A stretch of 64,000 nucleotides of DNA, taken from assembly GCA_029168955.1 (NCBI GenBank), contig JAPDOI010000174.1, positions 854,001-918,000 of the forward strand. The letters are read 5' to 3'. Each line of letters begins with the position of its first letter. The stretch's first letter is position 1. This DNA comes from Aplectana chamaeleonis (Eukaryota > Nematoda > Chromadorea > Rhabditida > Cosmocercidae). Below are positions 35,105 through 47,478 of this stretch, piece by piece. The translations under genes were made by a program, and so were the position numbers. A model generated the notes under the pieces. That model made no database searches, had not been told where the DNA came from, and saw nothing but the letters and a program-made list of their open reading frames with translations.

Positions 35105-35678
35105 ATCTCAGGCAGAAAATGGTCACTCAACCGGTCACTTTTTGGGTGCTTTTCAGTGCAAATCATAGTGACCGGTTGTGTCCGCGACAAGTTTTGGGGG
35201 CGGAGCTCGGTTTTCGCCACCCGGCCAGCCTAATCGAGATTTGAAACAGATTTGAAACTAGCCATGGCACGTTGAATCCTCAACCAAACCCGCGCCGTAT
35301 ACGGCGCACAATCTTGCATAGCGTGACCGCGCCGCCGGCTGGAGTGACCAAGTGGACTTGCACTCGCTCAAGTCCTTGGATCATGAAAGCGAGGGGTTCC
35401 CATGTCGATCTATAGGGCATGGAAGGAACACACGCTCGATCTCTACCCGTAGCTAAATTTTTGTGAGAGGACCCACACTCTTTCCGGGTGATGGGCCCGA
35501 ATTAGACTCTAGGTGATCGATAGAGCGCATCCAAGTAGAGGAGGGGCAGAACCGGGCGCGTTGACACGTCATTACTGGTCTAAGCACCCTCGCACCTCGG
35601 CGTCACTGGCCCCCGCTTATATGCTATTGGTGAGTGACTATGACGTTGCCCAGTTGGGTTCCCATTTCTGCCTGAGAT
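35105..35678. mobile_element. Candidate MITE with ATCTCAGGCAGAAA ends
   Basis: ATCTCAGGCAGAAAATGG at 35105 is inverted at 35661-35678 (CCATTTCTGCCTGAGAT). The interior is GC-rich (CGCGCCGCCGGCTGG). No target duplication or transposase seen. Confidence 0.45.
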
Positions 35679-36661
35679 AGGGCTGCGGCGTCGGTGCGGC
35701 CCGCACTGCGATGTCGGCCGACCGACGTCGCACTGCGATGAAATCATTGACACGACGCCGGAGCACGTTATGACGGGTCAAAACGTGTTAGTTTTGCCTC
35801 CGATTTTTGTATTGGAAAGTCGGACTTGACGGTTGTTAACCGCGGATTCCCTCGCACTGCGGCACTCTTATAATGTGTCGGACGGCAACGTCCGGCAGAC
35901 TGTGAAAGGCGCTTAAGATAAAGATGAAGACTCCGTCTTCCTTAATTCCTAGTGGAATACGCAGCACATTTGACGTTCACGCCGTAGAGGCTTGAACGTT
36001 TTTCAGGTCTATACAGTGGCATGCGAGGGTCAGCCGACTTCCCAACCAGGTCCTTCATCTCCTTACATGAATCTAGTACCAATTCGAGGATTCCGTAGGC
36101 TTAGTAGCTCTGACTGACCCTTGGCAAGGATCGCACCATGCAGGTGTCGAGCGAACAGCCGCGCACCCCGTCACTACACCACCGCAGCTCGGGTGACGCG
36201 AAAAGGGCGGGATAGGAGCGAAGACGGTATGTCCAATCATGGCCGTTCGCTCCTCAAGCACCCGTAGTCGTGAAACAACTGGAGCCCCCGGGTGGGTTCA
36301 AAGTCCGCCCGCCTCATATATCGGCTGGTTCCAAAAATGTTCCCGAGAGCCTCCCGTTGTTTCATAAATACGGCCACAGAAACCTTGGCTGGTGGAATCA
36401 CGTATTCCACCATCATTAATCTTTGGACAGCTGAGGAAAGGAACCTTCGTCACTAGAACGCTAACGTCTGACAGGGAACGAGAAACCACTCACTTCGTAA
36501 AATAACGCGTTTGGCCATGTAAATAGCATGTTAGCATGAAAGCTATCGTTAATTCTCAAGGAGTAAAACGTTCTCCTTATTAGTTTGCCTGAAACTTCAT
36601 ATTCCTCTTGATCCATTGCCCAGTAACTTACCTTTCATGGACTTAGTGTCTCAGAGATGCT
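35679..36661. other. No gene recognised; CpG-rich
   Basis: CpG-rich stretch with repeated CGACGTCGCACTGCGATG-like blocks near 35700-35750. The elongin B initiator exon should lie in this region or in 36934-37220, but it would be too short to pick out. Confidence 0.35.
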
Positions 36662-36933
36662 TGTAATAACACTTGATTGAGCAATTGTCCGAGATGATAC
36701 AGTTTTATTCTGCTAACGTTTCGGCGTTTTCGCCTTCGTCGAAGCCTTCAGACAACAGACCAAGGCCTGCCAGACACCCTCAGTTGATCTCAGATGGCGG
36801 GTGAATCCCCCATCTGAGTTCAACTGAGGGTGTCCGGCAGGCCTTGGTCTGTTTTCTGAAGGCGAAAACGCCGAAACGTTAGCGCAATAAAACTGTATCT
36901 TGTCGGACAATTGCTCAATCAAGTGCTACTACA
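36662..36933. mobile_element. Palindromic MITE, about 272 bp
   Basis: CACTTGATTGAGCAATTGTC at the left pairs with GACAATTGCTCAATCAAGTG at the right. Inner arms pair through AACGTTTCGGCGTTTTCGCC and CCAAGGCCTGCC. Near-complete self-complementarity, no ORF of its own. It lies immediately upstream of the elongin B exon region. Confidence 0.7.
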
Positions 36934-37220
36934 ATACCATATCATGCCGAGATTTATTGAAAGTCGAACGTGAAGTAATTACCGGTTTTTGCTCATAGCA
37001 TTCTTCCCCTTGAGGGTGAACCTTAGTGGAGGTTGTTTTGGAATTCTCTTGAAATTCTGCGTTGAATATCGTTTTCAGGTTGAAATAATTTCTTATTTTA
37101 TGATCAAATTTAAAAGAATATTGACTGCAAAAAGGTGATGATCTGATAGATTTATAGAAACTATCTTGCAGTGTTTTACTACTGTGCTGCTTACCGAAAA
37201 TATTCTAGAATCTGCTTCAG

Positions 37221-40200
37221 GTCCATGAACTTTTCTTCGAAATCGTGCGAGAAAAGCAGCATGTGTTTTGCGATGCCAAAGACTCAGCTCCCGTTCTCGA
37301 ATTGAAAAGGATTGTTGAAGGTGTTTTGAAGGTAAGAGTAGTTCTGTCAGTGACTATTTATGTTTTTAGTTTTTTGTAGTATGTAGTTTTACAGTCGGTG
37401 TGAGTTGAAGAATAGCCTCTACAGCCTTGTGTTTTTTTTCATTGCTGCTGTTTTCTTCTTCTTCTTCTTCTTCTGCAGCCTCAAAGTGGTTTTTGTCATA
37501 GGTTGAGGAACTGGGCGGCCTTTACAGGATTCGTCCAAAGGTCCATTGTTGTTAAGGAGGTAGGTCTCTTCGGGCACATGAACAAGTGCGCCGTGTCGTG
37601 TCCGGGAGCACCACAGTCCGGGCATGCGTCTGGTCGGCTGCTGTCAATCTTGTTGACGTAAGACATGAGCAGAATAGAGTGACCACAGCGCAGCGATGCA
37701 AGAGCACATCTGGCTCGTCTGCCGAGTTGAGACTCGGACTCGCAAACCCGAGGCGGCACCGTTCCCAAGATAGGGTTCACAGCCGCCTTTGCTAGATATC
37801 CTCGAACAAACTGGGTGTGCTCCTCACGCAGAAGACGAAGCCTTTCCATGTTGGAGTCGGCCCATCTCTGTACATCAACTTTACGATGAGCATCGGCGAA
37901 CGGCGTCCTAATCGACCTCTCTTGTGGGCTTCATGATTCTCTTTGACGGATGATTCGGCTGCCTCAGAACATTAATATACATCTGCTGTGCCTGGAGTTC
38001 ACAATGCTCCTTGACCGGCAATATGCAGGCCTCCGCGTGAAGATGCTCCACCGGGGAGCCTTGCACAACCGGTAGCAATTCTAAGCGCAGCATTCTGTAC
38101 ACGCTGCAGCTTATTCCAGGAGCTGTCAGACACCAGGTGCTGCCACACTGGTGCCGCATATTCCAGAGCCGGCTGAAGTATTGCTCTGTAGGTTCTCAAT
38201 ATAGTCTCTCGGCTGCTTCCCCATGATGTTCCTCCGAGAGCTCTCAAGATATTAAGCCTAGCCTTGACGACTGTTTGTTTCTGTTCCGCGTTTTTGTGGA
38301 ACTTCAGTGAGGGATAAAGAATAAGGCCAAGCAGCTTGGGGAATTTTGCTGCTGGCAACAGGTCACCATCCCATTTGACATCTGGGTGGGCACTGTGTTC
38401 CTTGGTGTTTGTTGTAAACACTAAAACAGAGGATTTTGCAGCAGAGACTGTGAGCATCATATTATCGAGGAAGAGCTTCAACTCGACGAGATAGGCGCTG
38501 ATCTTGTTAGCGGCTATCTGCAGGTCACGATCCTGGCACATGATGGTGATGTCGTCGGCATACATAACAATCCTTACATCATTGGGAGGCTCGGGAATGT
38601 CCTCAAGATACAGGCTGAATAGGGCAGGGGACAACACTCCGCCTTGCGGAACACCGGCTGCTATTGGAATGCTATCGGATACATGATTCTGGAACAGAAC
38701 CTTAGCACGGCGGCCTTTAGTGAACGCTGCAATCCATCGCTTCTGCCATGATGGTAGCGACGACTTGAGCAGTTTCTCGGACAGCAGTCCCAAGTTAACA
38801 GAGTCAAACGCTTTGCTCAGGTCGAGGGCGACGGCCACCGTTCTCAGGGGCTTTCTCATGTTGAACCCATCGACCGCAAAGCTCACGATCTCCAATAGAG
38901 CTGTAGTAGTGGAGTGAAGTTTCCTGAACCCATGCTGATGCTGCTGTCGCTCATTTTGATCAGCCAGGTCCGTCACGATCAACTTTTCAGCTAATTTAGC
39001 GACGGGCGATAACAGGCTTATTGGTCGAAAGCCCTTTGCCGTGCTTTGGGACTTGCCTGGCTTTGGCAACGGTATCACATTGGCTGTCTTCCAAGCTTGG
39101 GGTAGAGTGCAGGTCCGGAAAGAAGTGTTAATGATATCTGCAAGCATCGGTAGAAGTTCCGTGGGAAGCTTCTTCAGGATGGCTGGGAGATACCGTCAGG
39201 TCCGATAGCCTTCGAATTCCGCATTTCTTTGACAGCCTTCTCTACTTGTGTGAGAGTTAAGGCCTCAGAAGCGTTCATGAGCGGCAACCGGCTCAGCCCT
39301 CTAACCGTGTTTCTGTTTTGCACGCCTCGCTTGGTATGTGTGATGAAAAATTCTTGCCGAGTGCGTAAGCAGCCGCTTTCCCTGATTTGAAGACGTTCTC
39401 CTCGAACTCAATAGCGGAGCTCATCGGGGAGCGGACCTTCCGGAAATTTTCCTCAACACTTTCCACGTCGTAGTTCCGTCCGCCTTGAAATTCAGCTTTT
39501 CAGTGAACTTCTCCCAGCATTCCCTCTTGTTCTTATCCAGATCCTGCTTGATCTCATTATCCAGCACAGCAATCTCCGGGTCTAGATGGTCTGCGGCTCT
39601 CTTCTCATCTCTGGTTCTTATCTTCTGCAGTATTTCCCTGCTGACATTTGGAAAAAGGTCTTGACACGACCCTCAGGAATTGCTGCTTTCATGGCCTTGC
39701 GGATGGCACTTGTTAGATGGCGCTCTTTCTGATGAACATCACCATTCCATGGGAAGTCGACCGCATGGCGGAGTGCAACATCTCTGAACAGGGTCCAGTC
39801 TGCTAGGCCTAAATTAAGATAAGTACGATGACGAAAACCAGAGTAAGGGGCAAGAGAGTCAGAGAGATCAATATAGACAAAGACGGGAATGTGATCACTG
39901 GAGAGTTGTGGATGTGGACCACGTGCAAGCATTAGAGAGATTGGATGACATAAGAGAGATATCTGGGCTAGAAGGTCGGCCGCTGGCCGGGAGACGAGTG
40001 GGCTGGTCATCATTGAGGATAACCAGGTCACACTCCTCAGCCCATTCTTCGACATCTTCCCCTCTGGCGTCAGAATCAAGAGCGGAACAGAACGTGTGAG
40101 CATTGAAGTCACCCGCAAAGACAGCTGAAGGGGAGAGTGAGCAGTCGTACAACTGCTTAAGGAGGGGAATAGGATTATAAGAGGGGGGACAAGATGATAT

Positions 40201-43200
40201 AGGAGGAATATATATGTTGAATAGAGATAAAGGGGTTCTGAGGGGGAGGTGGACAGGAATGTACTCGAGAGTACCGTCCTTAGGAGTATTAGGGAAAATA
40301 TGAGAAGGTAAGGCAGATTGCACGAAAGTAGACACTCCGCCCCAAGAGCTGTCCTTGGCATGTGATAGGCGGTGTAGCCCGGAATGTTAGGTTGGGGATA
40401 AGTGGTAGATGGAGAGAGCTTGGTTTCTTGAACCATGATAACATCCGGGTGATGAGAACGTGCGAATAGAGAGAGTTCAGATAACTTGTTGCGAAGGCCG
40501 TTGAGATTAATGTGAACAATGGAGAGGGGGCGGTTGGTAATTGAGGAATCAGAGTTGTTGGGGGCAGAGCATAGAACACAACGAAAGGATGAGTCATGAT
40601 GCCTCACAGAACTGAGGCCCGAACAGGAGAAGTGCACCCACCTTTGGCATCCGAAGCACTGGATACTTGTTTTATGCCAGGTAACATCCTCGCCGCAGGT
40701 GGCACATGGATACTTCCGTGCTGGACCTGGATTCCTCTCGACGCCGGCCCTTTGTAACAAAATCCTCAGGGGAGCTGCGGCCGACCAGCACCTCTCCCAT
40801 GACAAAAACCCTCTTCTCGGGGGGGGGTTGACGTCGGTTTGCACGGAGGCGATCTTCTTTCCTCCACACTGCCACGGCACGAACGTACGACATCTCGGCA
40901 GCTGCTGTTTTCCGTCGCAGCGATTGGGCTCCAGCGGTCTCGCAGCGGCAGCGATTTTGTTCGTAGTACATATCTCCATGGATAATGGAAGCGAATCAAA
41001 TCAGGCACTGCGAGGTTCTGATTTGGCCACCATACGCTGTCTAATAGGATATTTCGTTGAACAGAAAGGCTACTCAGCAGCAGCGGTAGAACCATATTGT
41101 CAGGCTCTTCGATAGAACCATATTGTCAGGCTGCTAAGAAAGTCCTGCACAAAATTTAGGTCAGCGAGTTTCCAATTGTCCGTCTGTGGTGTTCTGAACG
41201 AATCTTGTGCACCATTAGCAAGCCTGTGTTTTCCCCTATTTAATATCGCTGACTGCTACTCGAAAAGCTCGATCTGCCTTGAATTTTAAAGGCAGTGTCC
41301 ACGATAAAAAAAACCATGTTTGATTTTTTGGTGGAGATCGGCAGCCGTGGGGCCTAGCGCAACCCTAACGTTGAAAAAACTAAGAAAAATGAGCCTTGAA
41401 CGGTCACCTGCGGCCCCAAAGTTGGACACCCGTCAGCTCGTCACACCTAGATGCACTTTCCACGCCCACCGACGTGAAGCTGCCGAGATGTCGTACGTTC
41501 ACGCCGTGGCAGTGTGGAGGAAAGAAGATCACCTCTATGCAAACCGACGTCACCCCCTCCACGAAGAGGGTTTTTGTCATGGGAGAGGTGCTGGCCGGCC
41601 GCGTCTCCCCTTCGGATTCTCCTGCTGAGGGCCGGCGTGGAAAGGAATCCTGGACCCGCTCAGAAGAAGAAGTACCTTTGTGCCACATGCGACAGAAATG
41701 TCAATTGGAATGGGACCAGCGTCCAATGCTTTGGATGCCAAAGGTGGGTGCACTTCTCTTGTTCGGGTCTCACTTCTGTGAAGCATCATAACTCTTCTTT
41801 TCGCTGTGTTATATGCTCTTCACCTACCAACTCTGATTCCTCTTCCTCGTATCGCCCCCTTTCCATTGTACATATCAATCTCAATGGCCTGTGCCAAACT
41901 TTCTGAGCTCTCTCTCTTCGCACGTACTTACCATCCAGACGTGATCATGGTTCAAGAAACCAAGCTCTCTCCATCCCCTACCCGTCCTCATCCTAACATC
42001 CCGGGCTATACTGCCTTCCATGCTCCAAGGTCAGCTCTTGGCGGACGAGTTTCAACCTTTGTTTTATCTTCTCTTCCCTCCCACCTCATACCCAACACCC
42101 CCACGGATGGTACTCTCGAGTACCTTCCAATCCATCTCCCTCTTAAAACACCTCTTTCTCTCTTCAACATATATATTCCACCTACTACCTCATGCCCCTC
42201 TTTTTACAATCCTATTCCACTTCTCAAGCAGCTGAACGACTGCTCCCTCTCATCCTCAGTTGTCTTCGCGGGCGATTTTAATACTCACACCTTTTGCTCG
42301 TCTCTCGATTCTGACGCTAGAGGAGATGACGTCGAAGAATGGGCAGAGGAGTGTGACTTGGTCATCTTAAACGATGATCAGCCCACCCGTCTCCCTACCA
42401 ACGGCCGATCTTCCAGCCCAGACATTTCTCTAGTCTCGTCCAACCTCTCTAACTCTTGCTCATGGTCCACCACAACCACTTTGCCAAGTGACCATGTCCC
42501 CGTCTTTATCCATATCGATCTCTCCAACTCTCTCGCTCCCTATTCTGGTGTTCGTCAACGTTCTTATCTTAACTTAGGCCGAGCAGACTGGAGCCTGTTC
42601 AGTGAAGTTGCGCTTCGCCCGTCGGCAAATTACCCGTGGAATGGCGACGTGCACCAGAAAGAGTGCCATTTATCTGACGCGATCCGCAGAGCCATGAAAG
42701 CAGCTATTCCTGTCGGCCGCGTTAAGACGTTCTATCCAAATGTCACAAGAGAGATTCTCGATAAGATCTGGACAAGAGATGCCAGGAGAGCGGTCAACCA
42801 TCTGGACCCCGTCCTTGCTGAACTTGACGATGAGATCAAAAAGGATCTAGACAGGCACAAGAAAGAAGAGTGGGAAAAGTTCGCTGGGCAGTTGGACTTC
42901 AAGACGGACAGTGCAGCTACTTGGAAGGTACTACGGAAGCTCTCGGGTAAGAGCTTGCCTGCTACCGTCTCCACAATCGAATTAGAAAACGGTGTATTCA
43001 AATCAGGAAAAGAAGCCGCTTATGCGCTCGGGAGAAGTTTTTTCATCACCAGTGCAAAGCGTGGTCCGCAGAATAGAGTGAACGTACGAGAGCTGTGTCG
43101 CCTCCCGCTTATGAGCACGGCCGAAGCGTTCACTACGACGCAAGTTGAGAAAGTTATAAAGGATATGCGGAATTCAAAAGCGGTCGGTCCAGACGGGATA

Positions 43201-46200
43201 TGTCCTGCTGTCTTGAAGAAGATACCGAATGAAATCCTTCCGCTTCTCACTGATTTGATCAATACCTCGTTCAGATCGTGCACCATCCCACAGAACTGGA
43301 AGACAGCTAACGTTGTGTCGCTGCCCAAGCCGGGGAAACCTCAGGCTTCAGTCAAGGGATACAGACCTATTAGCTTGCTGTCCACGTTCGCGAAGGTAGC
43401 CGAAAAACTGATCGTAAAGGACTTGGCGGAGCACAATGAGAAGCAAGGTGATTCAGCATGGGTTCAGAAAGCTGCATTCCACCACGACAGCTCTGCTGGA
43501 AATTACAAGCTTTGCCATCGATGGGTTCAATGCCCAGAACCTACAGAGAACTGTGGCTGTTGCCTTAGATCTCACCAAGGCATTCGACACAGTAAACCAT
43601 GGAGTTCTGTCAAGCAACTTACTCGAATCATCAATACCGCCGTGGCAGAAACGCTGGATATCGGCATTCATCAAGGGCAGACGAGCCAGAGCTATGTTCC
43701 AGAACCATGTCTCCAATAGTATTCCTATTGCAGCTGGAGTTCCGCAGGGCGGCGTTTTATCGCCTGCCCTCTTCAGTCTGTACCTCGAAGACATGCCCGC
43801 CCCCCCCCCCCCCCAGTATATCAAGGTGGTCGCCTATGCCGATGATATGACAATAATGTGTCGGGATCGGGATATACATGTGGCCGCCTCGAAGATCAAT
43901 GAGTACCTGGTCACACTGAAAAGCTTTTTCGACCGCAAAATGCTAAAGATCTCTGCATCGAAATCGTCGGTATCCGTACTCACAACGGATCCTTCGGAGC
44001 ACAGCGCTCACCCGCATCTCGAGTGGGACGGAGATCGATTACCTGCTGCTCGCTTTCCCAAACTGCTCGGTCTGGTGCTCGATCCATCGCTCAAGTTTCA
44101 TAAGAACACCGAGCAGAAGCAGGCCGTCGTCAAAGCGAAGCTTAATGTGCTCAGAGCCCTGGGCGGTACACCATGGGGCAGTAGCAAAGAAACCATTATT
44201 ACGACGTATAAAGCGATTCTCCAGCCTGCACTAGAATACGGCGCACCATTTTGGCAGCATCTAGTTTCGGAATCCTCTTGGACTAAGATGCAACGCATAC
44301 AGAATGCGGCTCTTCGAATCGCCACCGGATGTGCAAGAAGTTCCCCAGTCGAGCACTTGCATGCGGAGACACGATTATTACCAGTAAAAGAACACTGTCA
44401 GCTCCAGGCCCAACAATTTTTCATCAACATTGTCAAACAACCAAATCACCCCTCTCGGAGAGTGCTAAACCCAATCAGAGAAAGAAAGATCAGAAAGCCA
44501 TTCGCCGATGCTCCAAGGAAAGTCAATCTGCAAAGATGGCACGATTAACAGCAAGAACGACTCCGTCTGTTGCGCGAGGAGCACACACAGTTTGTACGGT
44601 GTCATCTGGAAAAGACGGCGGTAAATCCCATCCTGGGTGTGGTGCCGCCCCGGGTCTGCACATCCGAGTCTCAACTCGGAAGGAGGGCCAGATGCACCCT
44701 GGCATCGCTGCGCTGTGGTCACTCTACTATGCTTATGGCATATGTTAGCAAGATTGACAGCACAAAATCGGACGTTTGCCCAGACTGTGGATGCCACGGC
44801 CACGATACGGCACATTTGTTTGATTGTCCGGAGAGACCAACCACGCTGACCACAATGGACCTATGGACGAATCCGTTATTGGTCGCCCAGTTCCTCAACC
44901 TATGACAGTACCCTCGACGTGGCTGCAAAGAAGAAGAAGAACCGACGTGAACAAATGAATGCTCGATATTGTGAGATGAGCGATGATTTCCGATCAATAG
45001 CCCCGTTCTTCCCTTCATTCTCAACTTCTCTCTTTACTCAGTTTAGCTCGCATACATCGGCTGCAAAAGACGGAAGTTACAAGCCTCGGACAACTCGTCC
45101 ACCATGTTTCCTTTGCTCAATCTTTGAGGGACCATAACTCCATTTACAGAAGGTCTTGTACGATTACAGAGACATAATTGAAATCAGCATGGAGCCGTTT
45201 TCAAGATAGGCGGAAAAACAAAAAAACGATTTCCATCGTGAACACTGTCTTTAAGTCAAAATGTGGAGACGGCTATCTGTTCCGACTTCCGACCATCTTT
45301 AAATGTTCCGAGTTCTCTTCTTTCTACCTCTCAGGGCCGCTCAGAAACATTTAAATCGTTAAATTCTTGATAACAGTACCAAAACGGGTTTGCCGAAATT
45401 CTCCAATGGGGCGAATTTAGCATACCTCGGAATTTCTCGAAAACTCAGGTTTTTTTTCATATCCTCATGATACAACGATTTTGGAGCACGTAGCTTCTTA
45501 ATCATTAAGGGCTGTATCTCATTCCGTAATACCCATTTCGCCTTTTTTTTAATTTTAAATTTTCGAAAAGCTGGTCTGTAATTGACAAAATAAATATGGT
45601 CAGACAACAAAATGCCCGAATGCTTAGCTACGAAGTTGAAAGCTCTTGGGCTGTCGTATGACGAAGATATCATGGGAAATGAGATTTTTAAAAAAGTTCT
45701 AAAAAAAAATCGCATCATTGGAGAAATTGCGTGTTTTTTCTGGTACTTTAATCTAGCCTAGGCAGCGTTCCAATGTTTTATAAACTTAGACAGCTCCAAC
45801 AAATAGAACGAGCGACATAAGTAGGTTTAAGATATCCTGAACTTCCCTTGCACTTTAATATGAAATTCGTACCAGGTCGAGTCTTTCAAGTAGCGGTAAA
45901 GGCCAGTAGATCAAGGTAGAGTTGTGAAAACCAAACCTCTCCGGCCGCTTCGCGGCTGGGGCGATATTGAGTGGTGTACCACACTTGATTGAAGGAGCAC
46001 ACACAGACAAGAAAGAGTTGCTTGTCAACGTTTGGTGCAGGACAAAACTTACGGCCTGGTGTCCTTACTTATATTATGTATAAATCCCATAGGGTAAATG
46101 CGTTGGCTCAAACTCGGTGCGCATATGTATAAGCATAGGTGCACCGAGTTTGCGCCAACACACGTAAGTATCAGCGCGATCCGTACTGACTGTATGTGAT

Positions 46201-47152
46201 CCTCACCAACCTGCCCTCATACTCTCAAGCTTTGCTGTGCTTCTAGAATTAACGTTTTCAGATCCCTGTAACCGATCAAGTCCTTGTCCGCCTATTGGAC
46301 GAAACCACAACCAATTTTCAACCTCTCGATGACAAAAAGACATTAGCAGAAAGTGGTTTTAATGTAAATAATGCCAAGGTTGGTTGCCTTCAGTTTCACT
46401 TCTGAACATAATTCTTTATATAATTTTGGTTGGGGCGCGCAGTGTTCGCTGTGAAACATTTTTCTTTCACTGATCGAACATAGTTGAAAAAAAAATTGCG
46501 GAAAACGGCGAAAAGCGCAATTATAACGCGGCGAAACATGCTCTGAATGAGCACGACCTTTATAGGTCTCATCGAGTGATCTCACCCATCGAAAGACCAC
46601 CGCAGGGGCACGGGCTCTGAACAGCGGCACGTGCTGCAAGTTAGTCCAGCACTGTCGTAGCAGAAAACCGACACGCGGCCGCCACACTGTCATACGACTC
46701 CGATCACTATCTGGGACCGATAGACGAGGTCTCCAGTACAGCAAACTTGGGTAATTGAACCGTCAACGCTGTCGATATCCGAGTCCCGCCTCAAGAGTGC
46801 GTCGCATGCTTTCCTTCTTTGGGGGATCGTTTCGTCATCGCTTTGAGTGTGTATCATGCCCTTATCTTGTCGATGCTCCTTTCTGCCATCATATCCTTGC
46901 TGAGTTACGCTCGCGCGTTTCCCTACTCTTATGCGGCGTCCTACCCTGATGTAGGCTTAGTTGGTGCATGTTAGCCACAAGATTATTTTGGGACTTTTTC
47001 TGTCCAACATGGTTTGTTTTCTGCTTAAGGCGCAAACACCAGCAATGGTGGCATTGATGCTGAGAGGGGAATCAGCTCCAATCATTGACGAGTTATCAAC
47101 GCCTCCGCCTGTTCCCGATGCTATGCGAAATGAGCCTCACTCCCAGGAGTAG
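37221..47152 (+). CDS. elb-1: Elongin B
   Basis: Ubiquitin-like partner of elongin C in CUL2-type E3 ligases and the elongin transcription-elongation complex. Coding exons: 37221-37331 (37 codons, ...DAKDSAPVLELKRIVEGVLK), 46262-46378 (39 codons, ...FQPLDDKKTLAESGF) and 47030-47152 (40 codons plus stop, AQTPAMVALMLR...PPPVPDAM). All junctions are phase 0 with acceptors TTCAG/TTTCAG/TTAAG and donors GTAAGA/GTTGGT. The 116 residues plus an initiator match the usual 118. The initiator Met must come from a short upstream exon: the frame closes just before 37221, and the ATG at 37224 is out of frame. The first intron shown is 8.9 kb and holds two LINEs. UTP25 follows 337 bp downstream on the same strand. 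Confidence 0.92.
37455..40902 (-). mobile_element. Full-length LINE, copy 3 (elongin B intron)
   Basis: Antisense to elb-1, 123 bp after its splice donor. The 5' end is at 40902 and the 3' GAA tail at 37455. GCTGCTGTTTT flanks it (37444-37454 and 40901-40911, sharing two bases with the LINE end). ORF fragments: 39618-40979 (AGVERNPGP at 40722-40748, PHD finger, endonuclease), 37999-39147 (RT with MYADD instead of YADD preceded by Ala), 37496-37849 (C-terminal CCHC-like region). At least three frameshifts inactivate it. The putative start ATG is GTG here. Confidence 0.88.
41286..45254. mobile_element. TTAA-family element split by LINE copy 4
   Basis: The left part is 41286-41478, the right part 44952-45254. 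Joined across the LINE they reproduce, in reverse orientation, the 494-bp element at 7435-7928 (CACGCCCACCGRCGTGAACA through CCCCGTTCTTCCCTT). TTAA is present at both outer ends. This element was in the elongin B intron before the LINE arrived. Confidence 0.75.
41479..44940 (+). mobile_element. Full-length LINE, copy 4 (elongin B intron)
   Basis: 3462 bp, sense to elb-1, head-to-head with copy 3. Perfect 11-bp target duplication ACCGACGTGAA at 41468-41478 and 44941-44951; 3' end GAAGAAGAAGA. ORF pieces: 41514-41906 (AGVERNPGP at 41631-41657, PHD finger), 41806-43719 (endonuclease GDFNTH, SDH, RT N-terminal half), 43436-44548 (PQGGVLSPALFS, YADDMTIM) and 44570-44905 (CCHC-like end). Damage: a 2-base loss near 41889, a 1-base gain near 43448, a C-run expansion near 43801 and one stop near 44546. 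The PHD frame has no upstream ATG in this copy. Confidence 0.92.
45255..46099. other. Intron sequence, no gene recognised
   Basis: Remainder of the elongin B intron. A 119-codon minus ORF (45359-45718) is AT-rich with no known motif, and I do not call it. Confidence 0.4.
46100..46161. repeat. Hairpin, about 21-bp arms
   Basis: GCGTTGGCTCAAACTCGGTGC pairs with GCACCGAGTTTGCGCCAAC across a 20-nt AT-rich loop. It lies 100 bp before the second elongin B exon. Function unknown. Confidence 0.55.
46741..46761 (-). other. SL1-like spliced-leader tract
   Basis: On the minus strand it reads GGTTCAATTACCCAAGTTTG then C, against nematode SL1 GGTTTAATTACCCAAGTTTG: 19 of 20 identical. It is not followed by the GTAAAC-type donor of an SL RNA gene, so it is not an intact SL RNA locus. 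A minus-strand open frame of about 130 codons begins right at its end (46744-46343) with no family I recognise. A retroposed trans-spliced transcript is one explanation; chance within a repeat is the other. Confidence 0.4.
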
Positions 47153-47478
47153 CCTATTTGAATTGATCTTTTAAAGTGAATATGCTATACTTGCGATGCC
47201 TCATGATTTCTCTCCGAATCATTTTTTTGTGCAGAACTGTTTCGCTTTCTTTGGTGATGTTTGTCTAGGTGAGAATTCTACCGTATTCGTGACTGCTTAA
47301 GGTTGATTAAAATCCTAATAATATTATTTTGACTTTTCCGTTCAGAGAAACACAATTTTTGTGATAAAGTTTTTAATATATGCTAGTCGTTGTTTTCATT
47401 TTTATTCATCAAATGGTTCAAAATTACCTTCCATTCTGTCCTACTCTGTATGTACATTGTATTCTCAATCGACTGTTT
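47153..47478 (+). promoter_or_regulatory. Intercistronic region, elongin B to UTP25
   Basis: About 330 bp of AT-rich DNA with T-rich tracts between the elongin B stop and the UTP25 start. No perfect AATAAA is obvious (AATAAT near 47318). Length and composition fit the intercistronic regions of nematode operons. Confidence 0.4.

Noticed and set aside
45359..45718. 119-codon minus ORF in the elongin B intron
   Set aside because: AT-rich, lysine/phenylalanine-heavy, no motif, and located in intronic repeat-like DNA.
46741..46761. An SL1 RNA gene
   Set aside because: The 20-base leader resemblance is not followed by the donor site and snRNA body of an SL RNA gene.
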